A stretch of DNA of 64,000 nt from Halisarca cf. caerulea (Eukaryota; Porifera; Demospongiae; Chondrillida; Halisarcidae), in the NCBI GenBank assembly GCA_963170055.1, contig CAUJGJ010000371.1:3228511-3292510 (forward strand), given 5' to 3'. The notes below the pieces were generated by a model that did not search any database, was not told the origin of the DNA, and worked only from the letters and a program-made list of their open reading frames with translations. The position numbers were made by a program, and so were the translations under genes. This document shows positions 61,001 through 62,596 of this stretch, piece by piece. Position 1 is the stretch's first letter; every line of letters begins with the position of its first letter.

Positions 61001-62596
61001 GTTGGAAAGTGATTATTTAGAAAAACTAAACTGCTAGATTTTTATGATTATCAAAGTCTCCTACTTGAGATTCTTCCATATATTAATGTACATCATGTTG
61101 AAGAGGGAATTTCTTCCACTTCTGATCCCGAGTTATGTAAATACCTCTGCAATTCCATGTACAGTAAAACCTGTCTTAAACTAAGACAACGCATATAGAA
61201 AGACCACCTGTCTATAGTGACCACTGTAGGCTGTTCTGTGGACCACCTCGGTGATACTAACGCACCTCCGCAGGGTTTTGCCCACACTGGTCAGAGGTGG
61301 TTGGGTCCAACCAGTAGCATTCATGGCCAACCACCTCTAACTTTACAGAGGTCAGAGGATTTGATATCACAGTAATAAAGTTTTATTGCACATATGTATC
61401 TGCCCCCTCTTATATCACTACACTATACTATAGCCTCCCTCAATTGTTTTCTTGACAGAAACCTAGGTAATGCACTGCAAACTCTACTATTACACTTACT
61501 ATAATGTGCTGCATTTGTGAAATACTTATAATGCATGGAATAATTAAATTGGAGTACCAGTTCATAGTTTTTTGATACATTAGTTCCGTGACCAGATAAA
61601 GAGGTAAATGCAAAAGCAATTCTCTATACACACTTCATGATACTAGCCACAAGTATGTAAATTGCGTAAAGAGAAAAGAAAATACCTTTGTACATCATCC
61701 AAACAACAATCAGCCCCTGCTGATCACTTGAAGTTAATTTGTGATGTTGCTCATTCCATTTCACAACCTCCACTGAACTGTGGTGTGCTTCAAGTCCCTG
61801 ATTCATGGTTAAATTACTAGGAGCTGCCAAACCACACAGCTTGGAGTCTGGACCTGTGAGGACGCCAACAATGGGTACAGGAGCATAAATGAAAATAGCA
61901 GTTGCCATTATCAGCTAGGATAACACTGGAGAATTAAATACACAATGTAACCCCACATCAGCAATGGTGAGACACCGCTTAGGGATATAAAATGATCCAT
62001 ACAATAATCTATACCATAGTTGCTACCATAGATACTAGAACCACCTGGTTCTAGTATCTATGTTGCTACAAACCATACCTATGTTTACAAAAGGAAGGTA
62101 TCATAGCACGAAGCACTACTGCTACAGCAGCAAGGTCTTTTGGAAATCATGATTAGACAGTTCACATAATCTAGAGTTTAATGAGTTCCTTGGATGGTGA
62201 ATATCCGAAGAAATGTTTATCAACCGAGACAGGTGCATAGGCCTAAATGAAATTTGTAACACGAAGACAGTCCGAATCTGATCTTGAAGGCTGATGATCA
62301 GCCCAGGACCAAAATAACATGTCTTTCCTCGCGAATACTACCTTCTATGACATAGCCAACGTACCTTGCTGATGTTCCAGCTTCAGAACTTTTAGCAAAC
62401 CATCGTCTCCTCCACAAGCAATCCAACCCTTGGCAGCACACCACGATAGCGACCGTAAGGGAGTGCTATGTGGTATAGCAATCTTTACCAAACGAAAGGC
62501 CACGCCACGATTAGGAAATAAAGTAGGTTACACATCAAACAAGTGCATAATACTTTACAAGTCATTTCCTACCTTCTTACTCAAGTACACAAGCAT
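3673..62596 (-). CDS. WDR35: WDR35/IFT121, intraflagellar transport complex A subunit, 30 coding exons
   Basis: IFT121 is a core IFT-A subunit required for retrograde ciliary transport and for entry of membrane proteins into cilia. Reading the - strand, 30 exons with GT/AG borders and matching phases follow the known IFT121 order. The product has two WD40 beta-propellers (about residues 1-340 and 340-640), a long TPR-like superhelix (about 650-1110) and a C-terminal cysteine-rich zinc-binding tail (about 1115-1185). Coding lengths sum to 3558 nt, 1185 residues plus stop, against about 1181 in human. I see no frameshift or premature stop. Exon borders at positions: 62596-62573, 62482-62365, 61853-61686, 60638-60457, 59630-59550, 58771-58606, 58274-58174, 57861-57817, 56386-56261, 42827-42735, 42616-42524, 39457-39249, 39173-39104, 39030-38867, 38408-38360, 36546-36322, 36225-36178, 32748-32660, 30290-30173, 30100-30015, 26743-26664, 26599-26400, 25440-25330, 25256-25092, 24709-24677, 18169-18032, 11342-11184, 9994-9804, 7933-7883, 3847-3673. 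Exon 25 and the acceptor of exon 29 are the least certain. Confidence 0.95.
3848..4869. other. WDR35 intron 29, distal part: nothing recognised
   Basis: About 1 kb of AT-rich sequence on both strands without a coding pattern, inverted repeat or known mobile element that I can identify. Confidence 0.5.
4870..5577 (-). pseudogene. Fragment of non-LTR retrotransposon polyprotein, C-terminal endonuclease region
   Basis: Decayed coding sequence on the - strand. It shows [41 protein letters not shown] in another frame and [11 protein letters not shown], in the order seen in a widespread animal retrotransposon family that ends in a PD-(D/E)XK restriction-like endonuclease. Frame changes and stops make it inactive. 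Only the C-terminus is present, as expected for 5' truncation. Family assignment is from memory. Confidence 0.75.
5578..6700. other. WDR35 intron 29, middle part: no gene seen
   Basis: AT-rich with no supported coding region. It begins with TTAAAGGGACAGTGAAC at about 5607, which resembles the end of a TTAA-type transposon, but I found no matching second end. Confidence 0.4.
6717..7577 (+). pseudogene. Tc1-type transposase N-terminal fragment, dead
   Basis: The + strand encodes a helix-turn-helix segment reading [17 protein letters not shown], then [17 protein letters not shown] and [20 protein letters not shown], interrupted by at least three stops. It is related to the fragments at 15753-16013 and 25657-25971. 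The region 7400-7520 has the same TTAACGG/TATCGG subterminal repeats as the other two, and the right end near 7577 reads CAGTATGCAGTACAAG when reversed. The left terminal repeat is not found. Confidence 0.75.
7883..7933 (-). CDS. WDR35: WDR35 exon 29 (residues 1111-1127, first zinc knuckle)
   Basis: Encodes [16 protein letters not shown] and a split W. The CxxC pair pairs naturally with CRSC at the start of exon 30. Phases fit with an acceptor GGACAG; another AG six bases upstream does not. Splicing exon 28 directly to exon 30 would also keep frame, so this exon might be optional. Confidence 0.78.
8001..8198. mobile_element. MITE, TA-flanked, CAGTGGAACC-type ends
   Basis: Ends are CATTGAAACCTCCGA and, reversed, CAGTGGAACCTCCGAT, each next to TA. 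198 bp, no coding. Same general family as the copies at 27467, 30690, 55614 and 59728. The TIR suggests pogo/Tigger-type mobilisation. Confidence 0.75.
8842..9360 (+). mobile_element. MITE family 'TACCGTG' copy 1
   Basis: 519 bp with terminal inverted repeats TACCGTGTGCTCAGAAAT and GTTTCCGAGCGTACGGTA. Two further full copies at 24113-24615 and 37013-37563 match along their entire length, in the same orientation. A TA target is likely. Confidence 0.9.
9361..9803. other. WDR35 intron 28, part next to exon 28: nothing recognised
   Basis: No repeat or coding signal identified on either strand. Confidence 0.4.
9804..9994 (-). CDS. WDR35: WDR35 exon 28 (residues 1048-1110)
   Basis: Encodes [39 protein letters not shown] and DLAMEIFTE. 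Ends phase 2 at a GTATGT donor. Confidence 0.95.
9995..11183. other. WDR35 intron 27: nothing recognised
   Basis: 1189 bp, AT-rich, with no identifiable element or additional exon. Confidence 0.5.
11184..11342 (-). CDS. WDR35: WDR35 exon 27 (residues 995-1047)
   Basis: Encodes [20 protein letters not shown] and [11 protein letters not shown], almost identical to human at [12 protein letters not shown]. 53 codons. Confidence 0.95.
11510..11688 (-). repeat. 3' LTR of the gypsy element, internally rearranged
   Basis: The outermost 40 bp next to the polypurine tract match the 5' LTR directly (TTCTAGCGTCACAAGTGTC). The stretch 11510-11598 matches 15023-15112 only in inverted orientation (left TGTTCTATGTCTTTACAAGG, right CTTAAAGACATAGAACA). 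The outer boundary is not definable. Confidence 0.8.
11689..11703 (-). other. Polypurine tract of the gypsy element
   Basis: On the - strand TAGGAGGGAGGAATA directly precedes the LTR start TGTGATG, the expected position for plus-strand priming. Confidence 0.7.
15006..15201 (-). repeat. 5' LTR of the gypsy element (196 bp)
   Basis: Starts TGTTATATTTGAC and ends AAAACATCACA on the + strand, so it has TG...CA termini. Its inner end is followed by the putative primer-binding region. Confidence 0.85.
15610..17709 (-). mobile_element. Tc1-type element with a nested insertion
   Basis: Ends CAGTACAGACC...AAAAAGGTAA (15610) and, reversed from 17709, CAGTATGGACC...AAAAAAAGGTAA; TA on both sides. Near both ends there are arrays of short degenerate GGTTAGC/GGTTTAC motifs (15630-15760 and 17510-17640). 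The transposase is reduced to a helix-turn-helix fragment at 15753-16013 (- strand; [19 protein letters not shown]). The middle is occupied by the TTAA-flanked element 16117-17487. Confidence 0.75.
16117..17487. mobile_element. TTAA-flanked transposon nested in the Tc1 element
   Basis: TTAA at 16113-16116 and 17488-17491 flank inverted ends AGGGCCACTGACAAGAAAAA and, reversed, AGAGCCACTGACATGAAAAA (18 of 20 identical). 1371 bp, no convincing transposase. TTAA targets are typical of piggyBac-like elements; assignment is inference. Confidence 0.75.
18032..18169 (-). CDS. WDR35: WDR35 exon 26 (residues 949-994)
   Basis: Encodes [20 protein letters not shown], matching [20 protein letters not shown]. 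The acceptor TCTAG just before the in-frame ATG gives phase 0. Confidence 0.9.
18241..18759. mobile_element. hAT-type MITE with intact target-site duplication
   Basis: Ends TAGTGTTGCGG and, reversed, CAGTGTTGTGG, flanked on both sides by the 8-bp direct repeat ACCATAAT (18233-18240 and 18760-18767). Subterminal regions consist of GTAATGGTAATTG-type repeats on both sides. No coding. An 8-bp duplication and CAGTGTTG ends are hAT hallmarks. Confidence 0.88.
18768..20968. other. WDR35 intron 25, distal part: no gene seen
   Basis: No supported coding region. Motifs such as GGGGTGTAGCCAGCAAG at 19781 and a C/G-rich stretch at 20910-20965 look like transposon ends, but I could not pair them. Confidence 0.4.
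20969..21190. repeat. Tandem array, five copies of a 46-47 bp unit
   Basis: Unit contains GTTCCTACTCCACTGGC then TTTTACTCATCTCAATTAAT and a C-run. Unit spacing is 46, 46, 47 and 46 bp; length changes lie in the C-run. Confidence 0.95.
21448..21952. mobile_element. Foldback element with an internal 30-bp coding-frame repeat
   Basis: Inverted arms of about 50 bp are strongest at 21487-21537 and 21862-21909 (both contain ATGGCTGATCCTTTCCTATC in inverted orientation) and extend outwards with decay to 21448 and 21952. Between them is a 100-codon frame (21489-21791, +) with repeats. Confidence 0.75.
21489..21791 (+). CDS. Small repeat-containing open frame of unknown function
   Basis: 100 codons. 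The C-terminal half is four to five copies of a 10-residue unit ([40 protein letters not shown]) from a 30-bp DNA repeat. The first codons lie in the left arm of the inverted repeat. No known domain. Could be non-coding repeat DNA that happens to be open. Confidence 0.25.
   Translation: MADPFLSESFCNYLQSWSISYLIQPLMTTSTQRSANMATYSQLFIDQNVSTPPFDGDQNASIYLFTDPNAFSQLSADLTASIQPFTDMNASIQPSADDNS
22746..23354. repeat. Nested and interleaved inverted repeats around a 48-bp palindrome
   Basis: Arm A 22746-22801 is inverted at 23047-23098. Arm B 22945-23046 is inverted at 23252-23354, about 102 bp with very few differences. At 23111-23158 lies a spacer-free 48-bp palindrome centred on TCTAGA with one mismatch pair. 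The left edge starts TACCGTAGAT, like several MITEs here. Confidence 0.9.
23384..23951. mobile_element. TIR element with TACCGTAGAGACTGGTTG ends
   Basis: 568 bp; the first 18 bp are repeated inverted at 23934-23951 without mismatch. No coding. Ends resemble those at 59316-59527 (TACCGTAGATGC). Confidence 0.85.
24113..24615 (+). mobile_element. MITE family 'TACCGTG' copy 2
   Basis: 503 bp, TIRs TACCGTGTGCTCGGAAAT and ATTTCCGAGCGTACGGTA, matching copies at 8842 and 37013. It ends 62 bp from the tentative WDR35 exon 25. Confidence 0.9.
24677..24709 (-). CDS. WDR35: WDR35 exon 25 (residues 938-948, tentative)
   Basis: Eleven codons, [11 protein letters not shown], placed where human has IADEEAKK. 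Borders AG at 24710-24711 and GTAAAG fit phase 0 on both sides, but the exon is tiny and weakly conserved. A transcript is needed to confirm it. Confidence 0.5.
25092..25256 (-). CDS. WDR35: WDR35 exon 24 (residues 883-937)
   Basis: Encodes [31 protein letters not shown] and [13 protein letters not shown]. 55 codons, phase 0. Confidence 0.94.
25330..25440 (-). CDS. WDR35: WDR35 exon 23 (residues 846-882)
   Basis: Encodes [20 protein letters not shown] and [13 protein letters not shown]. The Tc1 derivative at 25493-26212 lies in the preceding intron, 53 bp from this exon. Confidence 0.92.
25493..26212 (-). mobile_element. Tc1-type internally deleted element with a transposase remnant
   Basis: TA-flanked ends CAGTACAGTGCATAAAAAAA and, reversed, CAGTGCAGTGCATAAAAAAT. 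720 bp. It carries the helix-turn-helix part of the transposase (25657-25971) and, upstream of it at about 26060-26190, an array of GTTATCGG/GGTAAAGCG-like motifs. The catalytic domain is absent. Confidence 0.85.
25657..25971 (-). pseudogene. Truncated Tc1-type transposase, DNA-binding domain only
   Basis: 104 codons starting [20 protein letters not shown], with two helix-turn-helix segments ([17 protein letters not shown] and [17 protein letters not shown]), then a stop. It lacks the DDE catalytic domain. The frame is open, so a DNA-binding peptide could be made, but degradation is the simpler reading. Confidence 0.7.
26400..26599 (-). CDS. WDR35: WDR35 exon 22 (residues 779-845)
   Basis: Encodes [38 protein letters not shown] and HPLLE. 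TPR-like repeats. Confidence 0.95.
26664..26743 (-). CDS. WDR35: WDR35 exon 21 (residues 752-778)
   Basis: Encodes [20 protein letters not shown] and KTGGGA, a signature IFT121 motif. Followed by a 64-bp intron, the shortest in the gene. Confidence 0.95.
26851..29253. other. Possible 2.4-kb element in WDR35 intron 20; no gene seen
   Basis: GCCGGTGTCACGGGGAA at 26851 and, reversed from 29253, CCGGTATCACAGTTT could be degenerate ends, both followed by CCCCTGGTTA motifs. No transposase seen. G/C homopolymers at 26872-26886 and 29346-29361. Contains the MITE at 27467. Confidence 0.35.
27467..27657. mobile_element. MITE, TA-flanked, AAACCTCTAT ends
   Basis: 191 bp; ends CGGTGAAACCTCTATTATAG and, reversed, CAGTAAAACCTCTATAATAA with GGACACC following in both. 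TA on both sides. Closely related to 59728-59916. Confidence 0.85.
30015..30100 (-). CDS. WDR35: WDR35 exon 20 (residues 724-751)
   Basis: Encodes [20 protein letters not shown] and LDR; preceded by a 72-bp intron. Ends phase 2. Confidence 0.93.
30173..30290 (-). CDS. WDR35: WDR35 exon 19 (residues 684-723)
   Basis: Encodes [20 protein letters not shown] and FVKKLRKMD; human has [20 protein letters not shown] here. Confidence 0.94.
30690..30875. mobile_element. MITE, TA-flanked, CAGTGGAACC ends
   Basis: 186 bp; CAGTGGAACCTTG at the left and, reversed, CAGTGGAACCTGTCTA at the right, each next to TA. Contains the direct repeat ATAGACAGGTGGCTGC. pogo/Tigger-like ends. Confidence 0.85.
30876..32659. 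other. WDR35 intron 18 remainder: homopolymers and a possible decayed element
   Basis: ACTGGCGTAGGAACC at 31308 and TTCCTACATCCCTGCT near 31905 may be ends of a decayed element rich in G/C runs, including a 28-base C run at 31862-31889 and a C run at about 32519. No coding supported. Confidence 0.4.
32660..32748 (-). CDS. WDR35: WDR35 exon 18 (residues 655-683, start of TPR-like region)
   Basis: Encodes [20 protein letters not shown] and RHPQLW (split W). Ends phase 2 before GTGAGT. Confidence 0.9.
33239..33387. repeat. Long hairpin, arms about 60 bp
   Basis: Left arm 33239-33302 (TATCCCTCCCAAGTGGGATG) pairs with 33320-33387 (CATCCCACTTGGGAGGGATA) over nearly the whole length, with an 18-bp loop. 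Termini resemble those of the hairpin at 48122-48248 (TTATATCC). Confidence 0.9.
33388..35931. other. WDR35 intron 17, middle part: no gene seen
   Basis: AT-rich with short G-runs (34980-35010, 35110, 35450-35520). No recognised element or exon. Confidence 0.4.
35932..36130. repeat. Minisatellite, about seven copies of a 27-bp unit
   Basis: Unit ACAGGAAGTGATGGGTGAAG plus TGGCAGT; the last three spacings are exactly 27 bp, so both strands stay open (for example VMGEVAVQE). It lies about 50 bp inside the intron after WDR35 exon 17. Coding is not inferred. Confidence 0.92.
36178..36225 (-). CDS. WDR35: WDR35 exon 17 (residues 639-654)
   Basis: Sixteen codons, [16 protein letters not shown], matching DPEHPNKDYLINFE. 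A 27-bp minisatellite begins about 50 bp further downstream. Confidence 0.9.
36322..36546 (-). CDS. WDR35: WDR35 exon 16 (residues 564-638, end of second propeller)
   Basis: Encodes [40 protein letters not shown] and ALLVDEIML. 75 codons, phase 0. Confidence 0.95.
37013..37563 (+). mobile_element. MITE family 'TACCGTG' copy 3
   Basis: 551 bp, ends TACCGTGTGCTTGGAAAT and GTTTCCGAGCATACGGTA. It carries short insertions relative to copies 1 and 2 and is the most diverged. Confidence 0.88.
37830..38276. mobile_element. hAT-type MITE with 8-bp target duplication ATGTCTGG
   Basis: Ends TAGGCATGAGCCAATTAT and, reversed, TAGGCATGAGCCAATTAT, flanked by ATGTCTGG at 37822-37829 and 38277-38284. Subterminal CCTATTATTC repeats. 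447 bp, no coding. Confidence 0.9.
38360..38408 (-). CDS. WDR35: WDR35 exon 15 (residues 547-563)
   Basis: Short exon encoding [16 protein letters not shown] (human RLAIIDISGVLTFFDL). Found by homology and phase only. Confidence 0.92.
38744..38796. repeat. Short hairpin in WDR35 intron 14
   Basis: GGGGTATAACTGCAAAAGAA pairs with TTTGCAGTTATACCCC; arms about 23 bp, loop 5 bp. It sits 71 bp from exon 14. Confidence 0.85.
38867..39030 (-). CDS. WDR35: WDR35 exon 14 (residues 493-546)
   Basis: Encodes [20 protein letters not shown] and FYSLPGV, matching the GRESGTIQRYSLPNV region. Ends phase 2. Confidence 0.92.
39104..39173 (-). CDS. WDR35: WDR35 exon 13 (residues 469-492)
   Basis: Encodes [20 protein letters not shown], aligning with YHVDDTPS in human, then NVQ and a GTTTGT donor. 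Confidence 0.85.
39249..39457 (-). CDS. WDR35: WDR35 exon 12 (residues 400-468)
   Basis: Encodes [33 protein letters not shown] and QQGREGKE. Ends phase 2 before GTATGG. The next intron is 75 bp, a multiple of three, without in-frame stops. Confidence 0.92.
39458..40172. other. WDR35 intron 11, proximal 3' part: nothing recognised
   Basis: AT-rich, no element or coding signal identified. Confidence 0.4.
40173..41212. mobile_element. Large foldback element, about 1 kb
   Basis: Inner arms 40490-40650 and 40949-41101 are inverted copies (for example TAGGGGTCAC against GTGACCCCTA; AAGTTATGCATAAAA against TTTTATGCATAACTT). Terminal segments 40173-40200 and 41185-41212 also pair (TTTAGTGGCTCT). 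The left arm holds about 220 bp more than the right. No coding. Confidence 0.8.
41213..42523. other. WDR35 intron 11, distal part: no gene seen
   Basis: Contains a fragment of the AAACCTCTAT-type MITE near 42160-42185 (GTGTCCTTATTATAGAGG). Nothing else recognised. Confidence 0.4.
42524..42616 (-). CDS. WDR35: WDR35 exon 11 (residues 369-399)
   Basis: Encodes [20 protein letters not shown] and ends ESAENE, aligning with [20 protein letters not shown] of human. Confidence 0.88.
42735..42827 (-). CDS. WDR35: WDR35 exon 10 (residues 338-368)
   Basis: Encodes [12 protein letters not shown] and [12 protein letters not shown], matching WGYCSNTVVYAY in human at the start of the second propeller. 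31 codons, phase 0, GTAAGT donor. Confidence 0.92.
43101..43164. repeat. (CA)n microsatellite
   Basis: About 32 uninterrupted AC/CA units. Open frames across it are artefacts. Confidence 0.98.
43641..44229 (+). pseudogene. Repeat-family gene remnant of unknown function, two in-frame stops
   Basis: An open frame of 133 codons (43641-44042) with [20 protein letters not shown] and [12 protein letters not shown] continues in the same frame past TGA at 44040 and a second TGA near 44134 to [20 protein letters not shown] and [10 protein letters not shown]. Coding texture on both sides of the stops suggests one ancestral protein of about 195 residues with nuclear-type basic sequence ([10 protein letters not shown]). 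I believe similar genes are repeated in sponge genomes, possibly carried by mobile elements, but cannot verify this. Confidence 0.6.
44805..45105. repeat. Degenerate AAGATTTCA-rich repeat tract
   Basis: About 300 bp made almost wholly of variants of AAGATTTC/AGATTTTGC on the + strand, with no fixed period. Its edges are GTGCGAGATTTC and GTACGAGATTTCAC. It abuts and slightly overlaps the 3' end of the transposase gene. Confidence 0.8.
45097..46035 (-). CDS. Tc1/mariner (IS630)-type DDE transposase, uninterrupted
   Basis: 312 codons. N-terminal helix-turn-helix (about residues 20-60; [20 protein letters not shown]), then a DDE_3-type catalytic domain: first D in VFIDEMG, second D in [10 protein letters not shown], then [18 protein letters not shown]. 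There are 34 residues between the second D and the E, so DD34E, typical of Tc1-like elements. Usual length is about 340 residues, so this is nearly complete. No stop or frameshift, unlike every other element here. I found no clear terminal inverted repeats. Host domestication cannot be excluded. Confidence 0.85.
   Translation of the reverse strand: MSLHLELFSCDKRHTAYNLDFRWRMIWQKEVLGHSYRSIGKNLSVDPSIVCRIVHCFNIVNSVAPNSCLKPSLERVTISSTVQLIIFTLLLSKPGIFLREMQKNLLGVYRVKIDKLISGFTCQKLRLVAQAHDTCLRNIFISNVSLYPAQSLVFIDEMGCDKHDTLRKHSCSLREKPISKTSLPWGVRITAIAAMTCTEMSTVKLFSRSVDTEAFMSFIENDVLPKLMPFNVISPISVVIMDNCAFHHNSRMSKIFSDLGLLLIFLPPYSPDFNPIEEAFSKVKSVLKSIEALKFQGLPLDVAVSAKGSATW
46326..46450. repeat. (TACA)n/(CA)n compound microsatellite
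   Basis: Tetranucleotide CATA/TACA repeats followed by about 40 CA units, then ACGTACGTATATACACATGT. Confidence 0.98.
46451..47830. other. Part of WDR35 intron 9: no gene seen
   Basis: No supported coding region or element; short open frames lack coding texture. Confidence 0.4.
47832..47927. repeat. (CA)n microsatellite joined to a MITE
   Basis: CA repeats with two ACGTACAC-type interruptions run directly into the MITE at 47928. Confidence 0.95.
47928..48081. mobile_element. MITE family 'TTAATCTGCC', copy 1, ends replaced by microsatellites
   Basis: CTCGTTAATCTGCCGCAA at the left and GGCGGATTAACGAGAAGTCA at the right; same layout as 56462-56633 including the internal ATTCATGCACAAA. The outer CAGTGAATT ends seen in copy 2 are missing: CA repeats lie left and TA/TG repeats right. 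Confidence 0.85.
48083..48120. repeat. (TA)n/(TG)n microsatellite
   Basis: TATATATATATG followed by TG units between the MITE and the hairpin at 48122. Confidence 0.95.
48122..48248. repeat. Long hairpin, arms about 50 bp
   Basis: Left 48122-48175 (TATCCTGTCCAGGTGCAGGT) pairs with 48200-48248 (CACCTGGACAGGATATAACT). Loop about 25 bp. Termini TTAGATATATCC and TTAGTTATATCC resemble the hairpin at 33239. Confidence 0.9.
48249..48766. other. Part of WDR35 intron 9: no gene seen
   Basis: The stretch around 48400 (AGCACACTTTTTCCTTTGAT) resembles 2905-2935 near the hairpin at 2585, so both may be flanks of related repeats. Confidence 0.45.
48789..51337 (+). pseudogene. Non-LTR retrotransposon A: reverse transcriptase plus restriction-like endonuclease, 5' truncated
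   Basis: One long frame of about 850 codons with two in-frame stops (TAG at 49502 and TGA near 49628). RT motifs in order: [52 protein letters not shown] and the catalytic YLDD (about 49841-49852). The C-terminus has a cysteine-histidine cluster ([18 protein letters not shown]) and then [10 protein letters not shown]...LVWDAT, a PD-(D/E)XK restriction-like endonuclease as in R2/R4/Dong-type elements. Directly preceded by TAA repeats (48767-48788), the target used by Dong. The second stop replaces an arginine expected at FNSVR-x-DK, consistent with CGA to TGA decay. 3' region ends in ATAATAATA repeats. Confidence 0.88.
51500..51536. repeat. (TAA)n junction between retrotransposons A and B
   Basis: ATAATAATAATAATAATAA with one interruption, joining the 3' end of copy A to the 5' truncation point of copy B. 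Confidence 0.95.
51538..52437 (+). pseudogene. Non-LTR retrotransposon B: C-terminal endonuclease part, open frame
   Basis: About 300 codons, uninterrupted, covering only the region after the [22 protein letters not shown], a C2HC-like cluster ([18 protein letters not shown]), [10 protein letters not shown] and [13 protein letters not shown]. It is collinear with the last third of copy A but clearly diverged in sequence, so it is a different lineage, not a duplication. 5' truncated at a TAA repeat. A start codon inside the fragment is incidental. Confidence 0.85.
52650..52685. repeat. (AAT)n junction between retrotransposons B and C
   Basis: About 12 uninterrupted AAT units ending in AAGAG. 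Confidence 0.97.
52686..52856 (+). pseudogene. Non-LTR retrotransposon C: last 55 codons only
   Basis: [20 protein letters not shown] and [20 protein letters not shown], equivalent to the extreme C-terminus of copies A and B, then a stop. Again joined to a TAA repeat at its truncated 5' end and followed by ATAATAATAATAA. Confidence 0.85.
53147..53560 (-). pseudogene. Retrotransposon endonuclease C-terminus fragment, opposite strand
   Basis: In shifted frames the - strand reads [44 protein letters not shown] and [16 protein letters not shown]. Same protein region and family as 4870-5577, different from copies A-C. Confidence 0.75.
53611..53814 (+). pseudogene. Helitron Pif1-like helicase fragment
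   Basis: Encodes [20 protein letters not shown] then [20 protein letters not shown] and CSGHGMLH, matching the C-terminal helicase motifs V and VI of Helitron-encoded Pif1-like helicases (FAMTINKSQGQT). The final motif is altered (LLPRSGS in place of the usual ALSRV). Only about 65 codons remain. Confidence 0.8.
53890..55047. repeat. 1.15-kb CA-rich satellite with higher-order repeats
   Basis: Almost pure CA with interspersed ATGCAC, ATGTAC, ACGTAC and CCACA variants. A block with CCACATGCACACACACACGT, CATACACCACATGCACAAAC and ACACATACACACATAC occurs three times with its ATG at 54531, 54746 and 54885 (spacing 215 and 139 bp). All long histidine/threonine or cysteine/valine frames here are artefacts. 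Confidence 0.97.
55048..55562. other. Part of WDR35 intron 9: no gene recognised
   Basis: The stretch 55140-55300 has a more even base composition and a broken reading frame ([20 protein letters not shown]) suggesting an old coding fragment, not identified. Confidence 0.35.
55563..55599. repeat. GC-rich perfect hairpin
   Basis: TAGCAGGTGAGCCCGCC pairs with GGCGGGCTTACCTGCTA, loop AAA. Strikingly GC-rich for this AT-rich intron. Confidence 0.9.
55614..56198. mobile_element. TIR element, TA-flanked, CAGTGG ends
   Basis: 585 bp; CAGTGGCACCCC...GAGAGACCAC at the left and, reversed, CAGTGGTACTTG...GACAGACCAC at the right, each next to TA. It ends 63 bp from WDR35 exon 9. Confidence 0.85.
56261..56386 (-). 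CDS. WDR35: WDR35 exon 9 (residues 296-337)
   Basis: Encodes [18 protein letters not shown] and [18 protein letters not shown]. It precedes the 13.4-kb intron 9. Confidence 0.95.
56462..56633. mobile_element. MITE family 'TTAATCTGCC', copy 2, complete
   Basis: 172 bp; ends CAGTGAATTCTCATTAATCT and, reversed, CAGTGAATTCTCGTTAATCT. Matches 47928-48081. Confidence 0.92.
56634..57816. other. WDR35 intron 8 remainder: nothing recognised
   Basis: AT-rich with TACGTACGTACG and TATA runs; no coding. Confidence 0.5.
57817..57861 (-). CDS. WDR35: WDR35 exon 8 (residues 281-295)
   Basis: Fifteen codons, [15 protein letters not shown], matching DKDVNIVQFYTPFGE of human. Flanked by TTGTAG and GTACGT. 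Confidence 0.92.
58174..58274 (-). CDS. WDR35: WDR35 exon 7 (residues 247-280)
   Basis: Encodes [20 protein letters not shown] and [10 protein letters not shown]. The acceptor after TCATAG restores the frame from exon 6; the reading frame extending upstream is intronic. Confidence 0.92.
58606..58771 (-). CDS. WDR35: WDR35 exon 6 (residues 192-246)
   Basis: Encodes [20 protein letters not shown], matching the PDCPCLAVCFDNGRCQIM region of human. Ends phase 1. Confidence 0.94.
59316..59527. mobile_element. MITE with TACCGTAGATGC ends, abutting WDR35 exon 5
   Basis: 212 bp; TACCGTAGATGCGGATTTTT and, reversed, TACCGTAGATGCTGATTTTT. The right end is only 23 bp from the donor-side border of exon 5. 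Confidence 0.88.
59550..59630 (-). CDS. WDR35: WDR35 exon 5 (residues 165-191)
   Basis: Encodes [20 protein letters not shown] and ends QGNFI; phase 0 at both ends, 27 codons, GTGAGT donor. Confidence 0.92.
59728..59916. mobile_element. MITE related to 27467-27657
   Basis: 189 bp; CAGTGAAACCTTTCTAATAA and, reversed, CAGTATAACCTCTATTAAAG, then GGACACC-like sequence; opposite orientation to the 27467 copy. Confidence 0.82.
60457..60638 (-). CDS. WDR35: WDR35 exon 4 (residues 104-164)
   Basis: Encodes [36 protein letters not shown] and [15 protein letters not shown], the most conserved stretch of the first propeller. Confidence 0.96.
60852..60897. repeat. Small palindromic insertion with direct repeats
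   Basis: AGTCCAGCCAGCT pairs with AGCTGGCTGGACT around an 18-bp loop. The 9-bp TACGTGGAT flanks it at 60843-60851 and 60898-60906. Confidence 0.8.
61162..61290. mobile_element. Partial CAGTAAAACC MITE
   Basis: CAGTAAAACCTGTCTTAAAC next to TA, followed by GACCACCTGTCTATAGTGAC; the second end is missing. Confidence 0.55.
61686..61853 (-). CDS. WDR35: WDR35 exon 3 (residues 48-103)
   Basis: Contains [13 protein letters not shown] and [10 protein letters not shown], near identical to the family. Acceptor CTCACAG; the reading frame continues upstream into the intron, so the apparent Met at 61908 is not the start. Confidence 0.95.
62027..62062. repeat. 36-bp palindrome flanked by TTGCTAC direct repeats
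   Basis: CATAGATACTAGAACCA pairs with TGGTTCTAGTATCTATG around CC without mismatch. TTGCTAC at 62020-62026 and 62063-62069. It lies in WDR35 intron 2. Confidence 0.9.
62365..62482 (-). CDS. WDR35: WDR35 exon 2 (residues 9-47, start of first WD40 propeller)
   Basis: Encodes [14 protein letters not shown] and then [18 protein letters not shown], the first WD40 blade of IFT121. Ends in phase 1 before GTACGT. Confidence 0.95.
62573..62596 (-). CDS. WDR35: WDR35 exon 1 (residues 1-8)
   Basis: Encodes MLVYLSKK, closely matching the start of human WDR35 (MFFYLSKK), then a GTAGGA donor. The 90-bp intron that follows is one of the short class. Confidence 0.9.

Noticed and set aside
61854..61908. Met at 61908 as a WDR35 start
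   Set aside because: Exons 1 and 2 upstream supply MLVYLSKK and the first WD40 blade in the right phase; this stretch is intron before a CTCACAG acceptor.
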